17,640 bases of DNA from Archaeoglobales archaeon (GCA_003663055.1 QMZF01000001.1:1-17640), one strand, 5' to 3'. Shown: positions 6,315-13,637, counted from the first letter of the stretch. Notes: generated by a model from the sequence alone, not told the origin. Numbers and translations: made by a program.

Positions 6315-7434
6315 GGCTTTTCTCGAAAATAAGCCTGAGTTCCTCATCCCCTACTGGTTTTGGGGAGAGAACTAGCAACCTTTTCAGCTTTTTTGTATTT
6401 TCGACAAGTGTTCCGATATCGTCCCTACCAATTCCAAGCTTAGAAAGTGTGGGTATGCCCACTTCATGCATTATTCTAAGTACTCCCTCTGAAGCTTTAC
6501 AACCGAAAATTTCGGAAATCCTTTTTACCTTCGGGCAGTCGGAGATAAACTCAAGCACAGCCGGAGCTACGCTTGCCACACATACGCCGTGTGGAGCATT
6601 GCTTAATCCGCCTATTGCATGCGAGGCAGCATGCGGAATATGCACGCCAGCGTTTCCAAAGGCAATCCCAGCGATGTGGCTTGCTATGGCCATGTTCATC
6701 CTTGCGTTATCATCGCCATTGATGGACGGAACGAAGTTTTTTACTATCAGCTCTATAGCCTTCTCCGCAAGAGCATCGCTTATCGGGTTTGAACCGGAGT
6801 AAAAGTACGTCTCTACCTCGTCAAAGCTTTTGCACGTGTAAGCTTCGATTGCATGCATGAGGGCATCCATCCCAGCGCTTGCAGCAATGTGTTTTGGCAA
6901 TTCTATACCTCCATCAACTATTGCAAGCTTTGGAAGTAAGCACTCCTGAACGATTCCCGCCTTTATGCCTAATTCGGGAATTTTAACTACAGCAGCGCAA
7001 GTTGTTTCGCTTCCGGTTCCAAACGTTGTAGGTACGGCAACGAGCGGTTTTAGCTCTTGCGCTACTATTCCCTTTCCTATTGGAGGTGGTACGTAATCAA
7101 AAAGCTCCCCACCGTTCAGGCAGAGGTTTATCAGCTTCGCAGCATCTATTACGCTTCCACCCCCTACGGCAGCGAAAACGTCCGGATTGAAATTTTTAGC
7201 AAATTCCACGCCCTCTTCAATAACGTTAACGTCTGGCTCTGGTTTTACTCCCCTCCAGACCTCGTAGTCGATATCGCTAAGGCCTTCCAAAGCTCTTTTA
7301 AAGAATTCTGTTTTGCTGACGTTTTTTCCAGTTACTACAAGAACGCGTTTTCCGAACCTTTTTACCTCTCCTCCAAGCAAGTCAATTACGTCACGTCCTA
7401 TTATTGCCTTTGCGGCCCTTAGTTGAAACTTCAT
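6304..7434 (-). CDS. Iron-containing alcohol dehydrogenase (group III; hydroxyacid-oxoacid transhydrogenase-like)
   Basis: 376 residues, full length for the family. The nucleotide-binding motif is GGGSVIDAAK (91-100), followed by PTTFGTGSE (135-143). The metal ligands expected from FucO-type enzymes are present: D190 and H194 in GMDALMHAIE, H268 in the IPHAASH segment and H282 in NAPHG. FYSGSNPISDALAEKA and FGNAGVHIPHAASHAIGG are the variants found in the hydroxyacid-oxoacid transhydrogenase subgroup, so a 2-hydroxyacid substrate is possible, but this is inference. The ATG overlaps the stop of the biotin-carrier gene (ATGA), so the two are translationally coupled. Confidence 0.9.
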   Translation of the reverse strand: MKFQLRAAKAIIGRDVIDLLGGEVKRFGKRVLVVTGKNVSKTEFFKRALEGLSDIDYEVWRGVKPEPDVNVIEEGVEFAKNFNPDVFAAVGGGSVIDAAKLINLCLNGGELFDYVPPPIGKGIVAQELKPLVAVPTTFGTGSETTCAAVVKIPELGIKAGIVQECLLPKLAIVDGGIELPKHIAASAGMDALMHAIEAYTCKSFDEVETYFYSGSNPISDALAEKAIELIVKNFVPSINGDDNARMNMAIASHIAGIAFGNAGVHIPHAASHAIGGLSNAPHGVCVASVAPAVLEFISDCPKVKRISEIFGCKASEGVLRIMHEVGIPTLSKLGIGRDDIGTLVENTKKLKRLLVLSPKPVGDEELRLIFEKSLSY

Positions 7435-8009
7435 GTTCTTGCTATTTTTACGACAACATCTCCTGAAGAGACTCTATCTCCTTCAGACACGTTTATAGAC
7501 TCTACAACTCCGTCGAAAGGAGCGGTGATTGGATTCTCCATTTTCATCGCCTCGAGTATGAGAATAGCTTCTCCAGCCTTTACAGCCTCGCCAGGCTTTT
7601 TGAGAATCTTTGTTACTACACCCGACATCGCTACTTTTATTGGCTCCCCTATTCCTGAATCGAGGATTATAAGCGAAGTTCCAACACTAACTTTCTCTCC
7701 CTCCTTTACGAGAATTTTCTTTACAACACCGCTTGTTGGGGCAGCAATTTCATTTTCCATCTTCATAGCTTCGAGAACTAGAAGTGGCTGCCCCTTTTCT
7801 ACCCTTTCACCCTCCTCAACCACTATCCTCACTACAGTTCCGGCCATTTCGGCCTTTATTTCGTTGCCGCTTACCACTTCAACCTCTCTACTTTCTTCTA
7901 CGATAAGCGTGGCTCTCTTTCCGTTAACTACCACTTCGAACACAGGTGGCTTTGCGCTTATAATCTCCACTATGAACTCCTTATCGTTGACCTTGATACC
8001 GTACTTCAT
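7431..8009 (-). CDS. Biotin carboxyl carrier protein with two biotinyl domains
   Basis: 192 residues in three parts. Residues 1-48 resemble the short segment that precedes the biotinyl domain in pyruvate carboxylase B and oxaloacetate or methylmalonyl-CoA decarboxylase carriers (VFEVVVNGKRATL). Two complete biotinyl domains follow, about 49-119 and 122-192, each with the site EAMKMEN; the lysines expected to carry biotin are K83 and K156. The repeats align without gaps, with a linker of only a few residues. Such carriers move CO2 between a biotin carboxylase or decarboxylase and its acceptor. No carboxylase, decarboxylase or biotin ligase gene is in the window. It is the first gene of a pair with the dehydrogenase. 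Confidence 0.9.
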   Translation of the reverse strand: MKYGIKVNDKEFIVEIISAKPPVFEVVVNGKRATLIVEESREVEVVSGNEIKAEMAGTVVRIVVEEGERVEKGQPLLVLEAMKMENEIAAPTSGVVKKILVKEGEKVSVGTSLIILDSGIGEPIKVAMSGVVTKILKKPGEAVKAGEAILILEAMKMENPITAPFDGVVESINVSEGDRVSSGDVVVKIART

Positions 8010-8031
8010 TGCCCAACGCGGAACATAAGGT

Positions 8032-8043
8032 GTATTAAATCTT
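8032..8043 (-). promoter_or_regulatory. Promoter of the biotin-carrier gene, probably leaderless
   Basis: AAGATTTAATAC on the minus strand, about 27 bases before the ATG at 8009. There is no SD site before the ATG. Confidence 0.45.
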
Positions 8044-8063
8044 ATTCAATGATTGAGCAAAAA

Positions 8064-8074
8064 ACTTTTAATTG
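8064..8074 (+). promoter_or_regulatory. Promoter of the AbrB-PhoU gene, probably leaderless
   Basis: ACTTTTAATTG centred about 25 bases before the ATG at 8094, with no SD site in between. It is divergent from the biotin-carrier promoter. Confidence 0.45.
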
Positions 8075-8093
8075 TATTTAAATAACTACCCAC

Positions 8094-8990
8094 ATGGAAA
8101 TCCGAAAGCTCCAGCTCATCGGGGGCTCAAGCTATATGGTGAGCCTCCCCAAGAGCTGGATAGACGCCAATTCTCTACAGAAAGGCGATGAACTAATTCT
8201 CCACATCGATTCAAATCACATAAGAATACATCCGAGAAACCGTATTCCTGCTTTGAAAGGCTCTATAAAACTAAAAAGATATGACTCGAGCTTTCTTAAG
8301 CGGTTCATGCATTCTTTGTACGTTCAGGGCCTTGACGAGGTTGTAGTTGAGGGAAGCTTCACGCCAGAGCTAATAACCAAAATGAGCGACGTAGCGAGAG
8401 GGCTTATCGGGATGGAAATAATAGATGCAAAGTCGGATAGGGTTGTACTGAAGTTTATAGCTGAAGTAGAGCTAGGAGAAATAATCAACAGACTCTTTCA
8501 AATAGTTTCAACAATGCTTCACCTACTAGAAAAGGGAATTGAAGAAAATAGAAGCAGAGAACTACTAGAAGTTGCAAAACTTGAGAGAGATGCGGATAGA
8601 CTTTACATGCTTGCTGTAAGGCAGGGAAATAGATTGCTGAGGGAGGCGTGTTCGGGTAGGCTTTGTTTGAGGTCAATTCTCGGAACGAGGGTGGTTGCCA
8701 AACACCTTGAAGATCTTGCAGATATGTTCTACGATTTCGCTGTTAAAGCATCAGTTTCGCCTCAAAACTTCTCAGATTTGCTCCCCTTGTTGCGTGAGGT
8801 CAAAAAGGTCTTTGAAAAAGCTGTCAATGCTTACGTTGAAGGAGATGCTGAAATGGCTGAAGAAGCTATAAAGTCTGCAGAACAGCTTGAGAAGGCAAAT
8901 GGAGAATTTGTCTGCATCTCTAGGCAGATAAGGGGATTGGGGGAGGTAGCGCTTAACAAGGCTGTTAGGGAGTCAATCCTCGGAGATTAA
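8094..8990 (+). CDS. Phosphate-uptake-type regulator, AbrB domain plus PhoU domain
   Basis: 298 residues. The N-terminus (about 1-48: RKLQLIGGSSYMVSLPKSWI ... LQKGDELILHI) is an AbrB/SpoVT swapped-hairpin DNA-binding domain. Residues about 120-290 are helical with PhoU features, including LERDADRLYMLAVRQGNRLL and TRVVAKHLEDLADMFYDF, where acidic residues bind metal in PhoU proteins. AbrB-PhoU proteins are common in archaea and are presumed to regulate phosphate uptake, but no pst transporter genes are nearby, so the target is unknown. The last 26 bases overlap the end of the convergent Yip1-like gene. Confidence 0.9.
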   Translation: MEIRKLQLIGGSSYMVSLPKSWIDANSLQKGDELILHIDSNHIRIHPRNRIPALKGSIKLKRYDSSFLKRFMHSLYVQGLDEVVVEGSFTPELITKMSDVARGLIGMEIIDAKSDRVVLKFIAEVELGEIINRLFQIVSTMLHLLEKGIEENRSRELLEVAKLERDADRLYMLAVRQGNRLLREACSGRLCLRSILGTRVVAKHLEDLADMFYDFAVKASVSPQNFSDLLPLLREVKKVFEKAVNAYVEGDAEMAEEAIKSAEQLEKANGEFVCISRQIRGLGEVALNKAVRESILGD

Positions 8991-9600
8991 TTAAAGAGTA
9001 GATACTTATCGCTGCAAGCACGGCAAATGGAATGAGCGCAACTATTGTGGCACTTCTTCCACTCAAATTTCTTGCATGCAATATTCCGAACCTCCACAGC
9101 GTAAACTGCCAGATTAGCGCTGCAAAGCTAAGAAGTGCTGATGCTGTGGCGATTTCGCTGTTTTTTAGCATTTCAAAACCGTAGGCTTCGATGAGTTTCG
9201 CATTCTCTATGGACATGTAAAGGTTTGCCGGGAAGAGTACAATGGATGGCACAAAGCTGTAAGCTATAAGCTTTAGTGTGTCCGCAAATTTTCCCTTTCC
9301 GTCGAATATGGCAGATATTGCATGAAGAACGGCAGAGATAACTATCCAATTAATGATAACAATTACGAAGGGAGAAAATGTTGACGCCACATAGGTTGTG
9401 TTTGCAACGATCCTTGCCTGCTCAGCTGGCATTCTTGATGACATGTACTCATATATCGATTCCGATAGAGGGGCTGCGATGATATAGCCGTTAACGGATG
9501 AAAGAAACGCTGCAATTATCACAACAGCAAATCCCCTCCAAGACCTCTGTTCTTTCTCTTTTTGAAAGAAGGAATCTGGGTTATAGATAACCTCAAGCAT
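8965..9600 (-). CDS. Yip1-family integral membrane protein
   Basis: 211 residues from the ATG at 9600, which gives the usual family start MLEVIYNPDSFF. About five membrane segments are visible (roughly 24-44, 76-98, 110-128, 152-175, 184-204). The signature AYSFVPSIV in the middle is typical of the YIP1/DUF1282 group. Archaeal members have no established function. A longer in-frame start at 9678 exists, but it would translate through the candidate H/ACA RNA, and a TATA-like box lies about 23 bases before 9600, so the short form is preferred. Its end overlaps the AbrB-PhoU gene. Confidence 0.85.
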   Translation of the reverse strand: MLEVIYNPDSFFQKEKEQRSWRGFAVVIIAAFLSSVNGYIIAAPLSESIYEYMSSRMPAEQARIVANTTYVASTFSPFVIVIINWIVISAVLHAISAIFDGKGKFADTLKLIAYSFVPSIVLFPANLYMSIENAKLIEAYGFEMLKNSEIATASALLSFAALIWQFTLWRFGILHARNLSGRSATIVALIPFAVLAAISIYSLINLRGLTP

Positions 9601-9615
9601 AAAGAAGCTTGTATT

Positions 9616-9628
9616 GGATATTAAAAAA
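9616..9628 (-). promoter_or_regulatory. Promoter of the Yip1-like gene
   Basis: TTTTTTAATATCC on the minus strand, about 23 bases before the ATG at 9600 and just past the 3' end of the candidate H/ACA RNA. The transcript would have little or no leader. Confidence 0.45.
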
Positions 9629-9639
9629 GTTACTGGAAT

Positions 9640-9699
9640 TGTTGCTCCGCCAACCGACCCAGGCTCATGCTTTGTCACCCGGGCGTGGAAAGCGGAGCA
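9640..9699 (-). ncRNA. Candidate H/ACA guide RNA (rRNA pseudouridylation)
   Basis: Read on the minus strand, this G/C-rich island in A/T-rich DNA folds as a one-hairpin archaeal H/ACA RNA. Lower stem: UGCUCCGC (9699-9692) pairs with GCGGAGCA (9650-9643), 8 bp without mismatch. Pocket: UUUCCACG (9691-9684) on the 5' side and UCGGUUG (9657-9651) on the 3' side. Upper stem: CCCGGG (9683-9678) with CCUGGG (9663-9658), one G-U pair. Apical loop 9677-9664 begins UGA and ends CAUGAG, which fits a k-loop with tandem G-A pairs and NNU-GA, the L7Ae site. ACA (9642-9640) directly follows the lower stem, 15 nt from the upper stem, within the 14-16 nt expected for guiding. The predicted target has the form CAACCGA-U-N-CGUGGAAA; I could not place it on rRNA. 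Confidence 0.7.
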
Positions 9700-9718
9700 T
9701 TGCTTAGTTGCACTCGAA

Positions 9719-9732
9719 GTATTTTAATTTTT
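9719..9732 (-). promoter_or_regulatory. Promoter of the candidate H/ACA RNA
   Basis: AAAAATTAAAATAC on the minus strand, centred about 26 bases before position 9699, the predicted 5' end of the RNA. It overlaps the stop codon of pyrC. Box position and predicted RNA end agree without adjustment. Confidence 0.5.
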
Positions 9733-10941
9733 ACTCCTTAAAACCTCTCCAAAACCTGGTTCTACGAGAACCTCTCCATCGCTGATAGCTTCCACGCCCC
9801 GAATGAACACGTTGGTTGGAAATACTGCTTCAAATCCCTCATAAGGTGTCCAGCCTGCTAAGGAGTGCAGTTTTTCGGCTTTTATCTTTTCAACTTTTGA
9901 GAAGTCGAATACAGCAAGGTTAGCGTAGTTTCCAACCTCTATACCGCCGTAACCTCTAAGGCTGAAGATCAGTGCAGGGTTTGTGGACAGCCTTTCCACG
10001 ACGGTTTTTAGTCCTATAGCCCCCTTCCTAACCAAGTTAAGCATTAGTGGATAGAGCGTTTCTACTCCAGGAAAGCCGGACATGCCGTCTTTTTTCTCTT
10101 CTGGCGTATGGGGAGCGTGGTCTGAGGCTATTACGTCGGCAAGATCTATGTTCTCAAGCATTGCAAGGACGTTCTCTTTACTTCTAAGAGGAGGGTTTAC
10201 GTTAACAAAGCCGTTGAGCCTTTCAGAATCTTCGGTGGACAGTAGGAGGTGGTGGGGAGTAACTTCAGAACTGGAATCCGTAGCAGCAATGACGTTGAGC
10301 GCATCTATCGTTGAAACGTGGCAGAAGTGAAAGCTACCGATTTTAACACATTTCTTTACGGCTTCTATTTCCGCTTCCGGCGGTCTGCACTTGAAGTTGG
10401 GAACTTCGTTACATGCAATGAGTTCTGCATCTTCAGCGTGCAGACTCAGTCTGTACACATCCTTAACCTTCTCGAGTGTATCGTAGCTAACCTGCATCGA
10501 GTCGTGTTGAAGAAAAACTTCTCCAATGGCCGGTAGGAAGTACCCTCTTTCACAAATCTTGGATATTATTCCCTCTATTTTTCCGGAGTTCTCCTCTGTC
10601 AGACCCAAGTTCAACGCGTAGTCCACGTGGGACTTTTTCTCAGCTTTCTTCACTCTTTCGAAGTAAGCCTCCTCGTCTGTTATCGCTGGCTTGCAGTTCG
10701 GCTGGTCTATTGCTAGGCAAATACCTCCATGTAGGGCTGAAAGCGAGCCACTCTCTATTGTTTCCTTGTGCTTTTCCCTAAAATCGCGAAAATGAACGTG
10801 AACATCTATTGCGGCGGGGAGTATTATACCCCTCACAGCCTTCCCGCTCAACTCCTTACTAACCCTGAGAATCCTTTCATCAAACTCGATTCCAGCTTCG
10901 AGTATCTCGCCTCTGTAAAGAATCTTGCCCCTGAGAATCAT
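9724..10941 (-). CDS. pyrC: Dihydroorotase
   Basis: 405 residues. Forms dihydroorotate from carbamoyl aspartate, the third step of pyrimidine synthesis. Amidohydrolase landmarks: metal-binding DVHVHFRD (46-53), Q80-PN in AIDQPN, H168 in SLHAED, H208 in FCHVS, NVNPPLR (247-253) and D274 in ASDHAPHTPEE. The ATG at 10941 is chosen because TTATATA is centred 25 bases upstream, giving a leaderless message; the earlier in-frame ATG (10950) and TTG (10959) would lie before the transcription start. The strand that usually carries the carboxylated lysine reads AIGEVFLQ (139-146), with no lysine. Allantoinase-like relatives are the alternative, but archaeal pyrC is by far the best fit. Confidence 0.92.
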   Translation of the reverse strand: MILRGKILYRGEILEAGIEFDERILRVSKELSGKAVRGIILPAAIDVHVHFRDFREKHKETIESGSLSALHGGICLAIDQPNCKPAITDEEAYFERVKKAEKKSHVDYALNLGLTEENSGKIEGIISKICERGYFLPAIGEVFLQHDSMQVSYDTLEKVKDVYRLSLHAEDAELIACNEVPNFKCRPPEAEIEAVKKCVKIGSFHFCHVSTIDALNVIAATDSSSEVTPHHLLLSTEDSERLNGFVNVNPPLRSKENVLAMLENIDLADVIASDHAPHTPEEKKDGMSGFPGVETLYPLMLNLVRKGAIGLKTVVERLSTNPALIFSLRGYGGIEVGNYANLAVFDFSKVEKIKAEKLHSLAGWTPYEGFEAVFPTNVFIRGVEAISDGEVLVEPGFGEVLRSKN

Positions 10942-10960
10942 CGAATGCATTCGGAACAAA

Positions 10961-10972
10961 GGTTTATATACT
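10961..10972. promoter_or_regulatory. Shared TATA region of pyrC (minus) and possibly ftsZ (plus)
   Basis: The core TTATATA is nearly symmetrical. For pyrC it lies 25 bases before the ATG at 10941. On the plus strand GGTTTATATACT could start transcription near 10992, leaving a leader of about 27 bases with the purine run GAGGGGGC before ftsZ. Confidence 0.5.
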
Positions 10973-11018
10973 ATTCCGTAAGCCCCAAAAATAGTTTTAT
11001 GCTTAAGGCGAGGGGGCT

Positions 11019-12113
11019 ATGATGAAATCGATAGTTGAGGAGGCTTTGGCGAGAGCTGAGAGGGAAAAGCTGGAGCGATTTAAACCGCCTGAGAATGTGG
11101 AAGACGAAATACTGCAGATGTTACACGAGCTTAAGACCGAGATAAGGGTAATCGGCGTGGGAGGCAGCGGTTGTAACACAATTTCGAGGATGTTTGAAGA
11201 AGGAATTGAAGGAGCAGAACTGATCGCAGTAAATACGGATGTACAGCATCTTTACCACACGAGAGCCCATAAGAGGCTCTTAATAGGCAAAAAGAGGACG
11301 AAAGGACTTGGAGCCGGAAGCCTGCCGCAAGTTGGTGAGGAAGCTGCAAGAGAAAATGAGGAGGACATAAAGAGGCTTGTAGAGGGAGCGGACCTCGTTT
11401 TCGTAACTTGCGGTTTGGGAGGTGGAACCGGAACCGGAGCTTCCCCAATTGTGGCTGAAGCAGCCCAGGAGGCTGGAGCCTTAACAATTGCAGTGGTAAC
11501 GTTCCCCTTCTCTGCAGAGGGAGCGGTAAGAAGGGCCAACGCTGAAGCTGGTCTCGAAAGGTTGAGAGAGGTAGCCGATACCGTGATAGTCATACCCAAC
11601 GACAGGTTGCTCGAAGTAGTGCCAAACTACCCGATACAGCTTGCCTTTAAAGTTGCAGACGAGATATTGATGAGGGCTGTGAAGGGCATTACCGAGCTGA
11701 TAACGAAGCCAGCCTTGGTTAACCTCGACTTTGCAGATGTAAGGACGGTGATGGAGAAGGGCGGAGTTGCAATGATTGGACTTGGAGAAGCGAGTGGAGA
11801 AGACAAAGCTGCCGAATCCGTGAGGAAGGCGTTGAAGAGCCCATTGCTTGAGGTTGATGTAGCGGGAGCTAAGGCAGCCTTAGTAAACGTTACAGGCGGC
11901 CCTGACATGACAATCGAAGAAGCTGAAGGTGTCGTGGAGGAAATATACAGCAAGGTTGATCCGGACGCAAGAATTATATGGGGTGCCATGATTGACCCAG
12001 AGCTTGAAAATACGATGAGAACTTTGGTCATAATTACAGGTGTAAGGTCACCCCAGATACTCGGAAGGAAAACCCAAGTCACCAAGAGATTTGGAATAGA
12101 TTTCGTGAGGTAA
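11019..12113 (+). CDS. ftsZ: Cell division protein FtsZ
   Basis: 364-residue tubulin-family GTPase that builds the division ring at mid-cell. An N-terminal extension of about 40 mostly charged residues precedes the Rossmann start [13 protein letters not shown] (42-54). The GTP-binding signature is GGGTGTG (134-140), and the synergy (T7) loop [11 protein letters not shown] (235-245) carries the aspartates that activate GTP hydrolysis in the next subunit. Both match FtsZ rather than the CetZ group. Two tandem ATG codons (11019, 11022) lie after GAGGGGGC at 11010-11017; either could be used. It heads the ftsZ-secE-spt5-rpl11 cluster common in euryarchaea. Confidence 0.97.
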   Translation: MMKSIVEEALARAEREKLERFKPPENVEDEILQMLHELKTEIRVIGVGGSGCNTISRMFEEGIEGAELIAVNTDVQHLYHTRAHKRLLIGKKRTKGLGAGSLPQVGEEAARENEEDIKRLVEGADLVFVTCGLGGGTGTGASPIVAEAAQEAGALTIAVVTFPFSAEGAVRRANAEAGLERLREVADTVIVIPNDRLLEVVPNYPIQLAFKVADEILMRAVKGITELITKPALVNLDFADVRTVMEKGGVAMIGLGEASGEDKAAESVRKALKSPLLEVDVAGAKAALVNVTGGPDMTIEEAEGVVEEIYSKVDPDARIIWGAMIDPELENTMRTLVIITGVRSPQILGRKTQVTKRFGIDFVR

Positions 12114-12142
12114 GTTAAATCTAAAGTGATAAAGGGATCTGG

Positions 12143-12334
12143 ATGATAAACACAGAGGTGAATATCAAAGACAAGCTGAAGGAGTACTTGAATGTCCTAA
12201 AAATGACGAGAAAGCCAGATAGAGAAGAGTTCGTAATGACGGCAAAGGTAGCGATAGCAGTAATGTTCGTTGTAGGCTTTTTCGGCTTCCTAGTTTACGT
12301 TCTCATGAATGTACTTCCGGGGGCATTCAAATGA
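12143..12334 (+). CDS. secE: Preprotein translocase subunit SecE (Sec61 gamma)
   Basis: 63 residues: a charged amphipathic N-terminal helix (KDKLKEYLNVLKMTRKPDRE, 9-28) and one membrane span (about 34-57, AKVAIAVMFVVGFFGFLVYV). It clamps the SecY channel. The motif KPDREEF is typical of SecE/Sec61 gamma. The gap from ftsZ is 29 bases. Its stop overlaps the spt5 start by four bases (ATGA). Confidence 0.93.
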   Translation: MINTEVNIKDKLKEYLNVLKMTRKPDREEFVMTAKVAIAVMFVVGFFGFLVYVLMNVLPGAFK

Positions 12335-12783
12335 ACAAGTTCTTCGCTATAAAGACCACGGCAAACCAAGAGAGAGTAGTCGCAAACCTCATGGAAATGG
12401 CTGTGAAAAAGTACGAGCTTGGAGTATATTCAATTCTCGCCCCTAAAGAGCTTAAGGGATACGTTATAATCGAAGCAGAGAGGATGGAGGACTTGCTGAA
12501 AGCGATAAGGGGTCTACCGCACGTAAAAGGAGTGGTTAAGGGAGAAGTTGGTTTCTCTGAAATAGAGCATTTTCTCGCCCCAAGAAAAGCTGCAGAGCAG
12601 ATAAAAGAGGGATTTACTGTAGAGATTATATCAGGCCCGTTCAAGGGAGAGCTCGCCATAGTCAAGCGGGTGGATGAGGCAAAAAATGAGATAACCGTGG
12701 AACTGATTGAGGCAGTGGTACCAATTCCAGTTACGGTTAAGGCGGACCATGTAAGGGTCGTAGATAAGAGAGAGGAGAGTTAG
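12331..12783 (+). CDS. spt5: Transcription elongation factor Spt5 (NusG family)
   Basis: 150 residues, the usual archaeal length. The NGN domain (about 1-87) begins [20 protein letters not shown] and includes KGYVIIEAE and the GLPHVKGVV segment. The KOW domain (about 92-145) contains [19 protein letters not shown]. It binds the RNA polymerase clamp, usually together with Spt4, and raises processivity. It is translationally coupled to secE and followed one base later by the L11 gene. Confidence 0.96.
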   Translation: MNKFFAIKTTANQERVVANLMEMAVKKYELGVYSILAPKELKGYVIIEAERMEDLLKAIRGLPHVKGVVKGEVGFSEIEHFLAPRKAAEQIKEGFTVEIISGPFKGELAIVKRVDEAKNEITVELIEAVVPIPVTVKADHVRVVDKREES

Positions 12784-12784
12784 C

Positions 12785-13252
12785 ATGAGGGTAGTTGAAG
12801 TTCTTGTGACTGGTGGTAAAGCGACACCTGGGCCGCCTTTGGGGCCTGTAATAGGCCCACTGGGGCTAAACGTTAAACAAGTCGTGGACGCAATTAATGA
12901 AGCTACAAAGGAATACGACGGGCTATCTGTTCCTGTTAAGATCATAGTAAAGGATGACAGGAGCTTCGATATAGAAGTTGGCATTCCTCCAACGACGGCA
13001 TTGATTAAGAGAGAGCTCAAGTTGGAAAAGGGATCGAGTCAGACGGGAAAGCAATTCGTTGGCGATCTGACGATGGATCAGGTTATAAAAATTGCAAAGA
13101 TTAAAAAGGACGAAATGCTCAGCTATACACTCAAAGCAGCAGTAAAGGAGGTTTTGGGCACGTGCATTTCAATGGGGGTGACCGTTGAGGGCAAACATCC
13201 CAAGGACATTCAGAGGGAAATAGACGAGGGACTTATTGAAATTCCAGAATAA
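12785..13252 (+). CDS. rpl11: Ribosomal protein L11 (uL11)
   Basis: 155 residues. The N-terminal domain shows the conserved [20 protein letters not shown] (9-28), and the C-terminal domain binds the 23S rRNA GTPase centre ([20 protein letters not shown], about 99-118). SD-like GAGAGGAG at 12771-12778 lies inside spt5. It starts one base after the spt5 stop. L1, L10 and L12 genes do not follow; instead a convergent regulator gene begins its stop codon at the very next base. Confidence 0.97.
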   Translation: MRVVEVLVTGGKATPGPPLGPVIGPLGLNVKQVVDAINEATKEYDGLSVPVKIIVKDDRSFDIEVGIPPTTALIKRELKLEKGSSQTGKQFVGDLTMDQVIKIAKIKKDEMLSYTLKAAVKEVLGTCISMGVTVEGKHPKDIQREIDEGLIEIPE

Positions 13253-13561
13253 CTACTCTTTTATTTCATCTATCGCGTGTATTGTTCTCGCAAGTCTTCT
13301 TTTTATGATTTCAGCAACTTTTTCCGGTTTTTCTGCAAAATAAACGTAACCTATCCATCCTCTCTGCACGAGCTTTCTCCTAACTATACCTTCGTTGAGC
13401 AACCTCTTAAGTCTCGTTCGAACTATACGGGTAGATAGTTTGAGCTCCCGTGCAATCTCACTTGCGGTCATCTCCCCCCTCTGTAGGAGAAGCTTATAAA
13501 TTTCCACTTCTGATGCGTGGAATATCATCGAGCGGAGTAGCTTGTTTACATTGTCCAGCAT
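13253..13561 (-). CDS. Helix-turn-helix transcriptional regulator
   Basis: 102 residues, essentially one winged helix (about 15-75): EVEIYKLLLQRGEMTASEIA, RELKLSTRIVRTRLKRLLNE and the wing GWIGYVYFAE, followed by a basic helix. It resembles the DNA-binding domain of TrmB/MarR-type archaeal regulators without an effector domain. GGTGAT five bases before the ATG supports the start. It is divergent from the radical SAM gene, and the 18-base inverted repeat between them is a plausible binding site, which would make it a local autoregulator. Zero bases separate its stop from that of rpl11. Confidence 0.85.
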   Translation of the reverse strand: MLDNVNKLLRSMIFHASEVEIYKLLLQRGEMTASEIARELKLSTRIVRTRLKRLLNEGIVRRKLVQRGWIGYVYFAEKPEKVAEIIKRRLARTIHAIDEIKE

Positions 13562-13587
13562 GTTATATCACCGTTAAACTTAATACT

Positions 13588-13605
13588 ATGAACTTTGTAG
13601 TTCAT
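13588..13605. promoter_or_regulatory. 18-base inverted repeat between divergent genes, candidate operator
   Basis: Perfect 7-base arms ATGAACT and AGTTCAT around TTGT. It lies 27 bases from the HTH start codon and 33 bases from the radical SAM start codon, overlapping the likely start sites of both transcripts. The symmetry suits a dimeric winged-helix protein. Confidence 0.5.
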
Positions 13606-13637
13606 CGGTAGTAAATAGGTTTTTCGGGGGGAGCTAC

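Noticed and set aside
9601..9678. Upstream N-terminal extension of the Yip1-like protein
   Set aside because: It would translate through the candidate H/ACA RNA, lacks family similarity, and a TATA-like box points to the ATG at 9600.
9643..9699. Possible tRNA or intrinsic terminator, because of the G/C-rich inverted repeat
   Set aside because: Only 57 bases separate the stem ends, there is no T-loop or anticodon arm, and no T tract follows. The minus-strand H/ACA fold explains all parts.
11131..12085. Long minus-strand reading frames opposite ftsZ
   Set aside because: Composition (Ser/Thr/Pro/Leu rich) is that of antisense shadows of a well-conserved gene, without motifs or ribosome sites.
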